A stretch of 64,000 nt of DNA from Mimachlamys varia (lineage: Eukaryota > Mollusca > Bivalvia > Pectinida > Pectinidae), in NCBI GenBank assembly GCA_947623455.1, contig OX392529.1, positions 55,509,186 to 55,573,185 on the forward strand, written 5' to 3'. The first letter of the stretch is position 1, and every line of letters begins with the position of its first letter. The translations under genes and the position numbers were made by a program. This document shows, piece after piece, positions 37,801 through 49,559 of this stretch. The notes below the pieces were generated by a model. The model did no database searches. It was given only the letters and a program-made list of their open reading frames with translations, and was not told where the DNA came from.

Positions 37801-37963
37801 GAAGTTTGAATGTATCCAAATGAAGAACAATGGGTACCCAGAAAATGTATCATGATTAGTGTTTGCATCAATGTATCGAAATTGGTTAAATAACTATTTC
37901 ATTTAACATTTCATCATTGTTTTTTTCAGCAGCAGTAATTCCGGTGGAATCGTTGTTGGATGA
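28869..37963 (+). CDS. C-type lectin C with two alternative exon 3/exon 4 pairs
   Basis: Exon 1 28869-28920 (signal peptide 'MTYVSWLALICIALTVK', phase 1) and exon 2 29288-29376 ('GCENGWEYYDGSCYFV'). Exon 3 and exon 4 occur twice: pair a 30613-30703 and 31872-32100; pair b 33377-33467 and 34641-34869. A last exon 37930-37963 (acceptor 'ttttttcag', then S-N-S-G-G-I-V-V-G and TGA) fits the phase; it is identical in its coding part to the last exon of gene E. The joined product is about 164 aa with six CTLD cysteines, 'TYFWLGGNDMFVEGNW', 'EPN' and the WND-type box 'WED'. Exon 4a cannot be spliced to exon 3b in frame (phase 2 into phase 0, stop after 22 codons), so the pairs should be used one at a time, or pair b may be a fragment of a second gene lacking exons 1 and 2. 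The role of the last exon is less certain than that of the others. Confidence 0.8.
29505..32319 (+). repeat. 2.77-kb tandem duplication, unit 1
   Basis: From the dispersed repeat at 29505 through exon pair a. The same order recurs at 32320-35087 with an offset of 2764-2770 bp and only a few per cent of differences. Both units contain a diverged 'gctctctac' MITE (30226-30573) and an intact one (31544-31817). The dispersed repeat stands at the start, the junction and the end of the duplication. Confidence 0.9.
31544..31817. mobile_element. MITE with 'gctctctac' TIR in unit 1
   Basis: Left end 'cctcaatatccaggggtg...tacgctctctacatccctgg', right end the reverse ('ccaagggtgtagagagc...aacccctgggtatcgaggatg'). 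It lies immediately upstream of lectin C exon 4a, ending about 55 bp before it. Confidence 0.82.
32320..35087 (+). repeat. 2.77-kb tandem duplication, unit 2
   Basis: Second copy of 29505-32319 with exon pair b. It differs mainly by small indels, including loss of about 40 bp within the dispersed repeat near 32580. Confidence 0.9.
34307..34580. mobile_element. MITE with 'gctctctac' TIR in unit 2
   Basis: Duplicate of 31544-31817, carried by the 2.77-kb duplication; its TIRs are both intact ('cctcaatatccagggg' / 'cccctgggtatcgagg'). Confidence 0.82.
35085..35430 (+). repeat. Dispersed ~370-bp repeat, copy at the end of the duplication
   Basis: 'gtccccgaggtttgctagag' to 'tgtgtgttacgtcatcttta', the same family as 27515-27880. 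Confidence 0.75.
35485..35721. mobile_element. MITE with ~44-bp TIRs
   Basis: The left end 'gggcctagttgttccaaaa...cagtgattagc' pairs with the right end 'gctaaatagtgattcag...gaataactgggtcc'. About 237 bp, non-coding. Confidence 0.75.
35722..37399. other. Long final intron region of lectin C
   Basis: AT-rich. At 35940-36090 the segment 'agaagtaatttatatcgtt...tttcatttcgtttgattgc' (about 70 bp) is present twice in tandem. No gene seen. Confidence 0.45.
37400..37680 (+). mobile_element. Retroelement 3' tail, two partial copies
   Basis: 'tctccatgtaaatctttcc', 'ttttgagttcggatta', 'ctcttctggaacacctggt' and again 'tctccatgtaaacctttcc' and 'gttcgaatatggtttggttg'. The same doubled tail is at 45405-45780. 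Confidence 0.65.
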
Positions 37964-38155
37964 AAGACAAGCTGCCATATGGAAAAGTTTGTGCTGGTTT
38001 AAAAATAATAAATTCTTGAACAATTTTCTTTCAATTATGTTTTCTATTATAACAGTTAAGGCAAAACGGGAGGAACTCCTCATTGCATACTATTCTTTTT
38101 ATGGAGTGAGCCCTCTTGAATGATCAAATTATAAAATGTCGGGTAAATTCAATGT

Positions 38156-38161
38156 AATAAA
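38156..38161 (+). terminator. Possible polyadenylation signal of lectin C
   Basis: AATAAA about 193 bp after the proposed stop codon. Confidence 0.35.
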
Positions 38162-38370
38162 ACCAGCTAACCGGGTATGTTTTAAAAACTTTCAGTTTAA
38201 CACATGCATAAACCACTACAGCGCAATTGTAAGGGAAATAGTATTTATTGCTATGTAAGGACATACACAAGAAAAAATTATAATTACATAATCATATTGG
38301 CTTACCAGTACATGTACTATACACTGTCTTTTGCACATATGTACTCAAAAAGAATATATTGAACATATTT

Positions 38371-38513
38371 AAGGACTAACTTTCTATTTTGTTTAGGTTA
38401 TAGGGGGATAACTACAATGGAACACGGGTAAATTCAATACGGTTATGTATAATACCCGTTTTCCATTTTTGTTATTCCCCCGATAACCTAAACAAAATAG
38501 AAAGCTAATCCTT
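38371..38513. repeat. Foldback with ~50-bp arms
   Basis: 'aaggactaactttctatttt...gggggataac' pairs with 'gttattcccccgataacc...aaagctaatcctt'. A diverged relative is at 53979-54098. Confidence 0.82.
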
Positions 38514-38654
38514 TAATACAAAATGATTTTGTTCATTTTAGTCCCATCTTCGGATACAGATTTCATTTCAAAACTAATAAACGTGAGAATGGTTCGATAA
38601 ATATAACATCATGAAATTTGCATAAATCGATGTTAGCTTCGCCGACGTTTATTG

Positions 38655-39115
38655 TTGAAGACGTCACACAATTGTGTTTCAAACTGGAGGATTTGCACAG
38701 CTCCGCCCACATGTTTTGTTGTCGACGTCATAGAAATTTGGCATGTGTTTGAGTACAGTAATGAGATGATAATGATAGTCTGTGGAACAATGGTTATCGA
38801 GTGAATGTCAGTGTAGACAATAAAAATTAATCAACAACAAAACCTTACTCCGAACTTAAAAAATCGATTTAACGAAGAGCAAAATGTTAACAAAGGGATA
38901 ATTTACATGTTGACCCTTAACAAATACGAAAGAGTAGGGCAAGGTGTCTTCTGTTTCATCGACGACATCAATTGAGTGAAAGCCGTATGGATAATGTGTG
39001 TTTAATGAGAACATTAAGGAAATGTACGGCTTAGGGTGAGCTGAAGAAAAAGAATGGGTTAGCAAGTTCCTTAGGAGAATACGAACGTAGGGAAGCTCAA
39101 GTCAAGAGAATAGAT
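38655..39115 (+). repeat. Segmental duplicate of 49560-50010
   Basis: 'gaagacgtcacacaattgtg', 'agctccgcccacatg', 'gtggaacaatggttatcgag', 'ccttactccgaact' and 'gagctgaagaa' occur in the same order in both places. A weaker copy is at 54240-54430. Confidence 0.85.
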
Positions 39116-39119
39116 GGTA

Positions 39120-39800
39120 TAAAGAGTTGACTCACAATTAAAGATTTTCGATTCTCTTGTACAACCTATACTTCTATATTCAGTTGAAATATGGGATTTT
39201 GAACACACAAATGTTATTGAGAAAGTTCAATTGCAATTTTGGAAATGTTATTTGAATTTGTGATGTAGTACACCACATTTTATGGTCTATGTTGAACTAG
39301 GTAGATATCCTTTAAGTATTAAAATTAAATGTAGAATGGCTATGTTCTGGTATTACTTAATATCGTCTAATAAGTTGTCTAGTAATATGTAAAGATTAAT
39401 GGACCATTTACAAGGAAATGGAAATAATCCGAACTTTAATTGGATAAATTATGTGAAAGCTATGTTTTCCGATGCTGGTTTAAACTTTTTGATTGAATTT
39501 TCAGGAAACATGTAAATTAACTTAAGATAATTATAATTTTTTTCTAAAACAAAGACTACAGGACCAATATATTTAGAAATGGTTTAATGATATAGATTTG
39601 TCATCTAGAGGGCAGATGTTCTCCATTTTGAAATTTAAATTTTAAATTTAAGATTATTTTTTTAATTGCATTTGCCAATAGAAACAGGACGATGGGCTGG
39701 TAAACTTCGTCATGATCGAATTTGTCCTTTGTGTTGTGATGGTGTTGGTGACGAGTATCATTATATATTTATTTGAAATTATGAATCAGTATGCCAAATT
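39120..39800 (+). pseudogene. Degenerate LINE ORF2 C-terminus
   Basis: Broken frame reading 'HFMVYVELGRYPLSIKIKCR', 'GNNPNFNWINYVKAMFSDAG', 'ETGRWAGKLRHDRICPLC' and 'GDEYHYIFIC', with several stops. The CPLC...HYxFxC cluster is the same C-terminal feature as in 34-430, so it is a second, older copy of that type of element. Confidence 0.75.
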
Positions 39801-39904
39801 TGAAAATCATCATTCCAAAGGTTTAGTTTCTCTGAGTAATGTTCGTGCTTTATCAAATGTAAGTAGGTTTGTTGAAAAAATCATAAAGACGAAGAGATAA
39901 GATT

Positions 39905-40060
39905 TAAATAAGGATTGTACCTCATTTTGACTGCGTATACGTTAGTATGCCCGCACTTGGCAACGAACATATTCTAACGCGCACCATAGAATATGTTCGT
40001 TGCCAAGTGCGGGCATACTACCGTATACGCAGTCAAAATGGGGTACAATCCTTATATTTA
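39905..40060. mobile_element. Long hairpin with ~72-bp arms
   Basis: Arm 39905-39976 pairs almost perfectly with 39987-40060 around a loop of 10 nt ('acgcgcacca'). Short blocks include 'cattttgactgcgtatac' and 'gcccgcacttggcaacg'. The near identity of the arms indicates a young foldback or strong constraint. Confidence 0.9.
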
Positions 40061-42501
40061 CATCATTATTAATTTTCAAGTCCTATATGAAGAAAAAAAC
40101 ATTCGAAGTGAGTTGCTAAGATGGTAACTACGATGGCCGTGGTTGGTTTAAACTGTATTTTATTTCACAATGACATTTCATAACATACATTTTATACAAC
40201 AAGGATTCAGAAAAAAGTTTGAAACTTATATATATCCGTCTCCTTAGCCGTGGTTGCTAAGATAATATAGTCCCACTGGATTTCATCAATATATTTGTAG
40301 ATTTAGAAAATACACTGTGAACAACACTATTTCTCTTCATAACATCATATGTAAATTTGGTATGAAATAATATTTCAAGAAAGTCGAATTTATTTCTTTA
40401 TCTATAACGGTCGTTATGTTCACGCATTGACACAGTGATCTGGTTGTGACGCGGTCCGACGTCAGACGTCACCACTGCAGGGCGCCGCCATGTTTGCGTT
40501 GCCGTCAAATAATTTCGAATGCGCATCATTTAGAATCAAAAGTTTGCTAGAAACTATTGATTGTTTAATCGAAAGAAATTGATTCTATATATGTTCCATG
40601 TTTCAAAATCTTGTAGGAACCAAATAATGGCCGACAGCGAATACTTATTTTTCTGAAGCGTGAACGACGCCATATTTGAACAAATATCAATCCGCCGAGC
40701 CTTTTTACATTGCGTATACGGTAAGATATTCGCAGTCAGAGTTTACTAAGCACAAGAAGGGAGAGGTATAGATATATAAAAATAGAGATGTTGTTGTGTT
40801 CCGCAATGTGCAAAACTTGCTTTGTATATGTGACCTCTTGTAACACACATATGTGTGTCTGAGTGAACAATAAAAGCTGAAAATCTTAATAAACCTAATT
40901 ATCACATACTTATACATATCTGAATCTGTTTTTCATTATATTTTTTTGAACAGCATCTGAAGAACAAGGACTTGGATATTGAAGGTGTTATTTAACGAAA
41001 TTATACAAAATGTGCAACAAATTTTTAAACAAATAGCCTAATTATTATTGCGATTTATTTTACATAAAATATTCATGAGAGAGAGAGAGAGAGAGAGAAA
41101 AAGGAAGTACATGGGTGACAATTGAGAAACCTACCTTAGTATTCAAGTGGAACATCATGTCAGTCATGTGTTCGTGTTTTACAAGTAAAGCATATATATG
41201 TTCAAGATTATGAACCATAACAAATCATCGCGTGTTACACTACAATTTCATTAAAAGCGCTTAAGTGGCAAGGCGTAATAATGTATATTACATGTAGTAT
41301 TAGGAGCGAGTACATATTCTGCTTGGTACTTTTCGCTCTACTTCTGAAAGGACAATTAGGGTGTTTTCAGTTTAATGGCTGCCATTCCTTAGACACCCGT
41401 TAGGGAGAATCTCATAAACTTTCTGAAAAGTTAACTTTGCCGTATTTTTTGTTTTCAAGAAAACTTTTTAACTTGCTTATTATCAGCTTTGATCAATAGT
41501 GAGTTTGGATTATGGTTTTGTTAACATTTTTTTATTCTCTGATTCTTTCTCTGATATTAGTAATATCATAACAAAATGTGCGGCAGTCAATGAGTTTATA
41601 ACTTGACTTTGACTTTTGACCTGACGCGTTTAGGTTTGGTCAGTTGAAACATTGTTTTGTTATGACCAACTTTGTTTCATAATGCAATAACAAAATTTCT
41701 AGCAGTTAAGAAAAACATGATATTAATTTCTCAATATTTGAATCCAAAGGCGAAAAGGAATAAAATTATTCATGAAAATGGGAAAATTATATCGCAAAAA
41801 ATTTGCATAAAATATTTATGATAGTTTGTTGAGAAGTTATTTTCAGGTGAAGCTTTTCAGGTATGTTTCCTATTCATATTCTACAAGGGTCTCCATGTAA
41901 TTTCGGAACATTTTATTCGGGTTTGTAATGATAATAGAATAGAAGTTATATAACACAATGAATAGGATATTTAAGTGTGACGATTCGATGACTACACTGT
42001 CACCTTCATCAGACTAATGATTAGTGTGAAGCGTACCAGTACTGACGTATGCAGTGTACGAGATAGTACTGGAACCGAGCTACTGTTTTCGGCTGTATTA
42101 TAATTTTATTCGCACGAATGTCGGCTGCGGTTTGTTCATCACTTAGTCAAAGATGTGCGCGAGTCTGTGATCGCCTCGTCCCTGCGAGAGTCTGAAACCC
42201 CCTTCAGTATTGGAACTGGCCGCTGAAACCTAATAGAATAGTTAATGCATGATTGTTATTATTCGTATGTAGTGAACGACCGTTAACGATTTTAGGCTTT
42301 CGCTTTGCCTCCACGTTAAAAGAACAAAATACCAATTGTTAGATTTGCACAGATAGAGATAAAACTTACAGACTTCGACAATATACTTTAATGGAACAGA
42401 TGTTATGTAATCTACGACGTTCACTTATCAGAGTTCTGAGGTGTGCCTAACACATTAAACACAAATACAAATTCAACATTGTTGCAAAACTTTGCAAGAA
42501 G
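40061..42501. other. Intergenic region before lectin E
   Basis: Contains a (GA)n microsatellite at 41077-41098 and the reversed piece of the 27.4-kb repeat at about 41935-42012. The GC-richer stretch 40430-40510 carries several CpGs ('cgcggtccgacgtcagacgtc') but no coding frame. 'ttatcagagttctgag' at about 42427 is shared with lectin A. Confidence 0.4.
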
Positions 42502-45500
42502 ATGGACACAAAACGATTCCCTGTGCTCCTAATTGCTATTCTTATACAAGGTAAAACGTTTGTTTACGTTAATTAAAAAAACATTGTTTTCCAATGCGAT
42601 ATTTCTTATGGAATCCTACACAAAGATGAGAAGCCATCTTTGTAATAGACAGCATATGTCGTATTGAAACGTTGGTGATTGAGCACCATGCACTTATCAT
42701 ACCATGTCAATTACAGAATTATTTAAGTATCGTGTCATGTTAAATGCTTTACACACGAAACAGATATGCATAGATCGATGCGTCCTTTTTTATTTGTTTG
42801 TAACAGGGATTTCCTCGTGTGACAATGGATGGGAGACGTACAATGGACAGTGCTATTTCTTCAGCGATGCCAAAGTGACCTGGGCTTCCGCATCGGTATA
42901 TATAGTCATCTGTGTCTAAAGATAGAAAAATGATAACAATATTATCTAAATAGTTGGTAGCGAGTAGTAAGACGACCCTTACAGTTTCTAGCGAAAAAGC
43001 AGACCAATCTAAGTAGCTTGCAACGTAGAGTTCGACAAATGCTTGAGTTTGAATAGAACAGCACTTTGGTAGCCGTGCACAGTAACATACGATGGTGAGT
43101 GATAGGATACGGTATACATTTGTACAATAAATAATCACACATATTAAATTTGAAGAAGGAAAAAAGAAAAAGGAAAGAAGTACTATAATTGGTATAAACA
43201 TGGTTAAGGGGACATTTTTAATTTCGCAATTGTAAAAATAAAACTGTTTCTAGTCAGATATTAATTTTTTGGCCTTTCCAAAAGTGCAATTTTCACCACT
43301 GCATATGACGGTAAATAGCTGAAAAATCGAAAAAAACGACCTATGCTGGGATAAAGTTAATCCTACAAATCAAGTATGTACACTTCAATTTGAGATAGAT
43401 ATGAAGTAAAAAAATATTTCTTGCAGAGATGAAATATGTGGTCAAAATAGGGGGTTAGGCCATTCTTGGTAAGCAGTTTTCTGCTCTCCCTCTCCCTCTC
43501 TATCTGTTTTTTTTAATCTTTTTTTTGTAACATTGCTGGGATTTTATCTATTAAATAAAGATAAAATAATAATAAAATTGCTTATTCAAGTAGATAACCA
43601 ATAGAGTCAAAGGTAAAAACGTATAATCAGCGAAAATGCAAGAATTTAAAGACGATGACGAGAAACTCCTGTTTAAGTATATTATGTGTAGTTATTCTAC
43701 CACTTCTCAATTATATCAGTCTGATATGCATGATAACTCCTTGAATACATGACGTTCGAAATTATATAAGAAACATAATACTTGCCTTCAGTAATAATAA
43801 TAAAACAACTTAAAGTAAAGTAATACTTAATTACAACTGTCCGTATACCTACAGTATAAATTAAAAATTACTTTGTAGTAAAGTATTTAAAGAGTAATAG
43901 TGGGTGCAAATAAAAACTGAAATAATCAGACTCGCTGTGCCTACATTGATACATTGTCGAAAACTGCATCTAACTCGGCCATCCACTTACAAAGTGATTC
44001 TGAAACCGTCCTTGAAATACCTTTGTTTTGAACTTCACATAAATTTAGTGTTTAGAAATTGATTGTTCAAATTTATTTTAATGGACCCATATGCGCTTTA
44101 TATACTTTCTCCTTCCTAATGTCTCCCTTGACACAACCTCACTTTGGGCCTTTAGTTGAGCGTTCTCCCATGTGAGGAAGGCTATGGGTTCTGTCCCCAT
44201 GCCGAGACATACTAGAGTTTCTAACAATGGTAGTTACTATTCTCTGCTTGACGTTCAGTATTTTTATTGGAGTGGAACTATTGGTTCGCCCGTTGTCAGT
44301 AAAATGTGACCGGGTGGGGTGTTCTGCTTAGGGCATTCGGCAGTAAACTTCAGTGTGGTATCACTTTAAATCGGCCAAAGATCCGGACTAAATAATCATA
44401 TCAAGTGTGTGTTTTGAAGTCTTAAGAGTTTTTCCACAAATTAAGCACCTGAAATCTAGAATCCGCATCCGGAGGTTATTGATTTATGGTCGAGTGACCA
44501 TATGTGCCGCACACCTGTGGGACTCCCGACCCCGTCCCCGCTAATTACGCCCCCTGGTGCATACAACACCTTGCAATTATCAGTAGGGTCTCGTACATCA
44601 TTGATATATAATCAGTGTCACATTCTTAAATATAAGACTCTCTACAAATATCAAGTCCTGATACGATTCATACAATTTTAATATAATGACAGCTCAATAA
44701 TATATTAGTGCGGTTACCATTGTGACGTCACTTTCGGTTTTATAGCAAAATTGGGAATACTCTTTCCATACACGAAAGATGGTTCAGCACTACAGTTGCC
44801 CTTTAATATACAGAAATGACATAATTTCAGGCAATATGCAAATCATATCAAGCACATCTGGCTATCATTGACAACGCACACGAGAACAACTTTCTGCAAC
44901 AGGAAGCCATCAGATTCACAAGTAAGTATCAACTGGCGTCATCTCATTGATCACAATTGAAATCCATCCAATGTCACCTTACATTGTATCTGTACGATGT
45001 ATTTCATATTCACAAAGTCATCTGCTATTTCATTAAAGAAATAAAACAAAAAACTCCAATAATATTGATTGGAGCACTCAAAGGTACAGTTAACTGGTCT
45101 CAAATGTTTCCCTGTAGATGGACAAACGATTTATATCCGCTACTGGCTGGACGGTAGTGATTCAGTCCTGGAGAGAGAATGGATCTGGACAGAGACTGGA
45201 CAACCGCTATCATACACGGACTGGTATCCGGGTGAACCCAACGATAATATCCATGACGGTGGTGCAGACTGCTTAGTGATGTACAAAAAAATGGCTTTTA
45301 GATGGGACGATCTACCATGTCATTTAAAACACAAATTTATTTGTGAAAAAAGGTACTCATAATTCACCTTTTTACATGTAATGGCTGTTGTTTTTTTCTT
45401 GTACTTTAACAAGGGTCTCCGTTTAAATATTTCCCTTTTGTTCATATTTTGCCCCAAATCAATCAAATTTGAGTTCGAATTATGGTTTTGTTGACGCATC

Positions 45501-46071
45501 GGTATTCTCTATTTTTTCTACTCTTCTCGAACTTCGGGTTTTATTCTCTTGAACATTTACAAGGGTCTCAATGTAAATCTTTTATTTTTGTAAATATTTA
45601 ACCCCCGTTTTAATCGATTTTGAGTTTGGATTATGGTTTTGTCGAAGCTTCGGTATTCTCTATTTTTGCTACTCTTCCGGAACACCTGGTCTTATTCTGT
45701 GGTACTTTTACAATTTTATCGTTTTTGAGTTTGGATTATGGTTTGGTTGGCGCTTTGTAATCCCTTTCTTTTCTAGTTTAAAATGGAAAGCAATATGAAC
45801 TTCTTGAATTTACCATGTATGTCCCTTTTATAAATGATTAGTCGACAGTTTCGAGCATCTGCAAATTCTCGTCTACAAATGAATTTCAGCATAATGCTAC
45901 AATCACGAAGTTTGAATGTATCCAAATGAAGAACAAGGGGTACCTAGAAAACTGTATCATTATTAATGTTTGCATCAATGTATCGAAATTGGTAAAATAA
46001 CTACTTCATTTAACATATCATTATTGGTTTTTTTCAGCAGCAGTAATTCCGGTGGAATCGTTGTTGGATGA
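42502..46071 (+). CDS. C-type lectin E, secreted single-CTLD protein
   Basis: Exons: 42502-42550 (signal peptide 'MDTKRFPVLLIAILIQ', phase 1), 42807-42895, 44831-44921, 45118-45352, 46038-46071; about 165 aa. Domain signs: 'SSCDNGWETYNGQCYFF' (C1, C2), 'AICKSYQAHLAIIDNAHENN' (C3), 'RYWLDGSDSVLEREWIW', 'EPN', 'GADCLVM' (C4), 'FRWDDLPC' (C5) and 'KFICEK' (C6). EPN and WDD together predict calcium-dependent mannose-type binding. The last exon begins after 'gttttttttcag' and adds about ten residues before TGA; its coding part is identical to that at 37930-37963. It is most like gene A in exons 1-3, but unlike A keeps a full calcium site. Confidence 0.88.
44095..44395 (+). repeat. Dispersed mollusc repeat, copy 2
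   Basis: Counterpart of 18121-18520: 'tctcccttgacacaacctc', 'ggcctttagttgagcg', 'ttcgcccgttgtcagtaaaa', 'tgtgaccgggtggggtg'. It lies in intron 2 of lectin E. Confidence 0.65.
45405..45780 (+). mobile_element. Retroelement 3' tail, multiple partial copies
   Basis: Three successive pieces of the tail ('caagggtctccgtttaaat', 'gagttcgaattatggttttg', 'gagtttggattatgg' and so on), corresponding to 37400-37680 in the segmental duplication. Confidence 0.65.
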
Positions 46072-46205
46072 AACTCAAGCTGTCATATGGAAAAGTTTGT
46101 GCTGGCTTAAAAATAATAAATTCTTGAATATTTTTCTTTCAGTTATGTTTTCTATTATAAAAGTAAAGGCCAAACGGGAGTAACTCCTCATTGCGTACGA
46201 TTTTT

Positions 46206-47830
46206 AGGTCACCTGAGACGAAGTCACAGTTGACCTATTGCAATCGCCTTTTGTCAGGCGTCGTGCGTCGAGCGTCGTGCATCGTAAACAATTTACATTT
46301 TCAACTTCTTCTCAAAAACCGCTGAACTAAATTCAATGAAATTTTACAGGAAGCTTTCATGGCTGAGGGTGAACCAAAATTGTGAATTATATGGTCCCCA
46401 CCCTCCAGGGGCATGCGGGGCGGGGCCAAAAAGGATAAAATTGACTAAAACTTCAAAAATCTTCTCTACTCTCAGATATGGTAGAATCAAATACTCTTCA
46501 TAGATAGAAGGGTCTTCAGGTGCTTTACCAAAATTGTGAATTTCATGACCCTGGGGTCTCATGTTTGCCCCTGGGGAGGGGGTAAACTTTACTTTAGTTT
46601 ATATAGGGAAATCACATTTTTGACTATTATTTGTTGGATTTGTATTTGAATTCATTCTAACTTGTATAAAATTATCAGCATGGAATGACACTTTGATGGT
46701 ATGTACATGTTGGCCCTAGTTGACCCCCAGGGGCTGGTGGGCGGGGCCAAAAAGGGTCAAATTGACAAAAATTTCAAAAATCTTCTTCTCTACTCTCAGA
46801 TATGGTAGAATCAAATACTCTTCATAGATGGAAGGGTCTTAAGGTGCTTTACCAAAATTGTGAATTTCATGACCCTGGGGTCTCATATTTGCCCCTGGGG
46901 AGGGGGTAAACTTTACTATAGTGTATATAGGGAAATCACATTTTTGACTATTATTTGTTGGATTTGTATTGGAATTCATTCTAACTTGTATCAACTTATC
47001 AGCATGGGATGACACTTTGATGGTATGTACATGTTGGCCCTAGTTGACCCCCAGGGGCATGCGGGGCGGGGCCAAAAAGGGTAAAATTTACAAAAACTTC
47101 AAAAATCTTCTTCTCTACTCTCAGATATGGTAGAATCAAATACTCTTCATAGATAAGGTGCTTTACCAAAATTGTGAATTTCATGACCCTGGGGTCTCAT
47201 GTTTGCCCCTGGGGAGGGGGTAAACTTTACTTTAGTTTATATATGGAAATCACATTTTTGACTATTATTTGTTGGATTTGTATTTGAATTCATTCTAACT
47301 TGTATAAAATTATCAGCATGGGATGACACTTTGATGGTATGTACATGTTGGCCCTAGTTGACCCCCAGGGGCTGGTGGGCGGGGCCAAAAAGGGTAAAAT
47401 TGACAAAAAATTCAAAAATCTTCTTCTCTACTCTCAGATATGGTAGAATCAAATACTCTTCATAGATGGAAGGGTCTTAAGGTGCTTTACCAAAATTGTG
47501 AATTTCATGACCCTGGGGTCTCATGTTTGCCCCTGGGGAGGGGGTAAACTTTACTATAGTGTATATAGGGAAATCACATTTTTGACTATTATTTGTTGGA
47601 TTTGTATTGGAATTCATTCTAACTTGTATAAAATTATCAGCATGGGATGACACTTTGATGGTATGTACATGTTGGCCCTAGTTGACCCCCAGGGGCTGGT
47701 GGGCGGGGCCAAAAAGGGTCAAATTGACAAAAATTTCAAAAATCTTCTTCTCTACTCTCAGATATGGTAGAATCAAATACTCTTCATAGATGGAAGGGTC
47801 TTAAGGTGCTTTACCAAAATTGTGCCATTA
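46206..47830 (+). repeat. Mollusc repeat with ~322-bp tandem units
   Basis: Starts with 'ggtcacctgagacgaagtc...cgtcgtgcgtcgagcgtcgtg' and then contains about 4.4 tandem units beginning at 46406, 46728, 47052, 47366 and 47690 (spacings 322, 324, 314, 324). Each unit has 'gggcggggccaaaaagg', 'tctcagatatggtagaatc', 'ttcatgaccctggggtctc' and 'tgttggccctagttgaccc'. The unit at 47052 lacks about 10 bp ('gaagggtctt'). Minus-strand frames here are repeat translations. Confidence 0.92.
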
Positions 47831-47909
47831 ATCACATTTTATGGTCATCTGTCCAGGGTTTTTTTGCAGTTAATTATTTTTTCCATTTCCTTTATCTGTA
47901 GATTGATAG

Positions 47910-48482
47910 CGGTGTGTGCCAAACTTTTGAAATCTTTACAGGACATTAGGGCAGGTAACAAACAAAAACTACAGGTCCAAAACAAAATTTACAGGTCCAA
48001 AAAAAAAAATAAACTTGTTGGTGTTTGCTCGATTTAATTTCACTTTTTTTTGTTTCTCCTGTCGACTTTTATTGTTGGAAACAGAAAAAAACTATCAAAC
48101 CATTAAGTTGCAGAATCTTAATTTAGTTCATTTCCCTCTTTTCCTCACATGCCTTCCGTTTTTCTTTCACTTCTTCGCTTTGGCAACTTTCGTTTCAAAG
48201 GTTTGCCAGGCACAGCCCCGACTGTATATCTTAGCGGTAACATGGCTAAACCGGATATGAATGACGCACTCGTAACTCCTCGGATGTGATATGCAAAGCT
48301 AGTAAGAACATCCGAGGTATTCCGAATGATGAATGTATAAACTAACGGAAGGAATCGAAATACCAACATTTATTTCCGGATATTTTTATCGGACATTCGG
48401 GTAGGTATAACAATATTTTTATCGGTCCGAAATGACTTTTTTCGGATATGACCGACGGTCCGACGGCGTTTGGCACACACTG
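47910..48482. mobile_element. hAT-like non-autonomous element with TSD
   Basis: Ends 'cggtgtgtgccaaac' and 'gtttggcacacactg' are inverted repeats, and 'tgatag' flanks both sides (47904-47909 and 48483-48488). 573 bp with no transposase. CAGTGTG-type ends suggest hAT; hAT duplications are usually 8 bp, so the 6-bp match leaves this provisional. Confidence 0.68.
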
Positions 48483-48488
48483 TGATAG

Positions 48489-49559
48489 TTGTAGCTAGTC
48501 TTCATTTCATTTCCATTTTTGACAGGAAAAGGAGCCCAAATGGTTATCTGATCTAGATCTATTAAAACAACATACAAATGTACTCTGAACATTTTATTTT
48601 AGTGAATATTGCTAAAAACAATCTTCATTGCTTTGTGAAATATATAACAAAATATCTTTTCATTCAAACATACGTTACATGCTTTGTTTATTTTGTGATA
48701 CTTTGTTTCTTTTGTGAATTATGATAAAATTGATCTTTTTTGTATAGCAAACATTTTCCTTAACCCAATACTTTAATTTTGTTTCACAATAATTAATTGC
48801 ACGCCTTGCCCAAATTCCACATAACTGTCTTAAGCTGATACTTGTGTAATAGTTCATTATCCCCTCGCGACGAAAGGTTTACTGATAGTCCGGAATCGTC
48901 ATATTTAAGATTGTCCTGACAACTACAACTAGACCAATCCGCTAATTCCAATCAAACTTCACACAATTATAGACTAGAGAACCATGTGTACATCTATCTG
49001 CGTGAAGCTGTTCCAATTCTGATAATTTCCTTGCCATTGTTATTGGTCGCTATTAATTAACTTGTTTTTGTTGTCGGAATAATTTCTCCTAAACCTGTGG
49101 ACCTATTTTCACTAAACTCAACATCAATGTTTGGGAACATGTATACATGTGCATAGTTTCAATTTAAATCAACATTTATATTTTGTAGCCAATTTCTAAC
49201 ATAGCTTTTCTATAAAATATACAACAAACTAAACGTTCTGCTCAAAACCTTTTTCAATTTATATATTTCAATGAATCCACACTATTTCAGTGTGTGAAAT
49301 AATTACAGATTACGACCATCACCTTGCTATGTTGACCAGAGTTAAAGAAAACATGCCAGTGTCCCCATTATAGACCACAAACCTCAACAAATCTATTTTG
49401 ATAAGACCGTTCAGTTTCTAACAATAAGTTGGTAACACAGTAACAGTAGAATTAAGCCTTATATATGTTAAAACATATGTTCATATTCTTTAAATGTTTC
49501 ATTTTCTTGACGTTGTCCAATAGCAGCGTGCTTTTGTATCATACATTTTGATTGTTCAT
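48489..49559. other. Gene-free AT-rich stretch
   Basis: No coding frame or repeat supported. Confidence 0.35.

Noticed and set aside
37917..38123. 68-codon frame at the proposed last exon of lectin C
   Set aside because: The counterpart at 46035-46200 has a stop within this frame, whereas the short frame ending at 37963 is kept in both copies; the latter is taken as the exon.
40430..40510. CpG-rich stretch as promoter of an unseen gene
   Set aside because: No coding exon follows on either strand that could be supported, so it is only mentioned in the intergenic entry.
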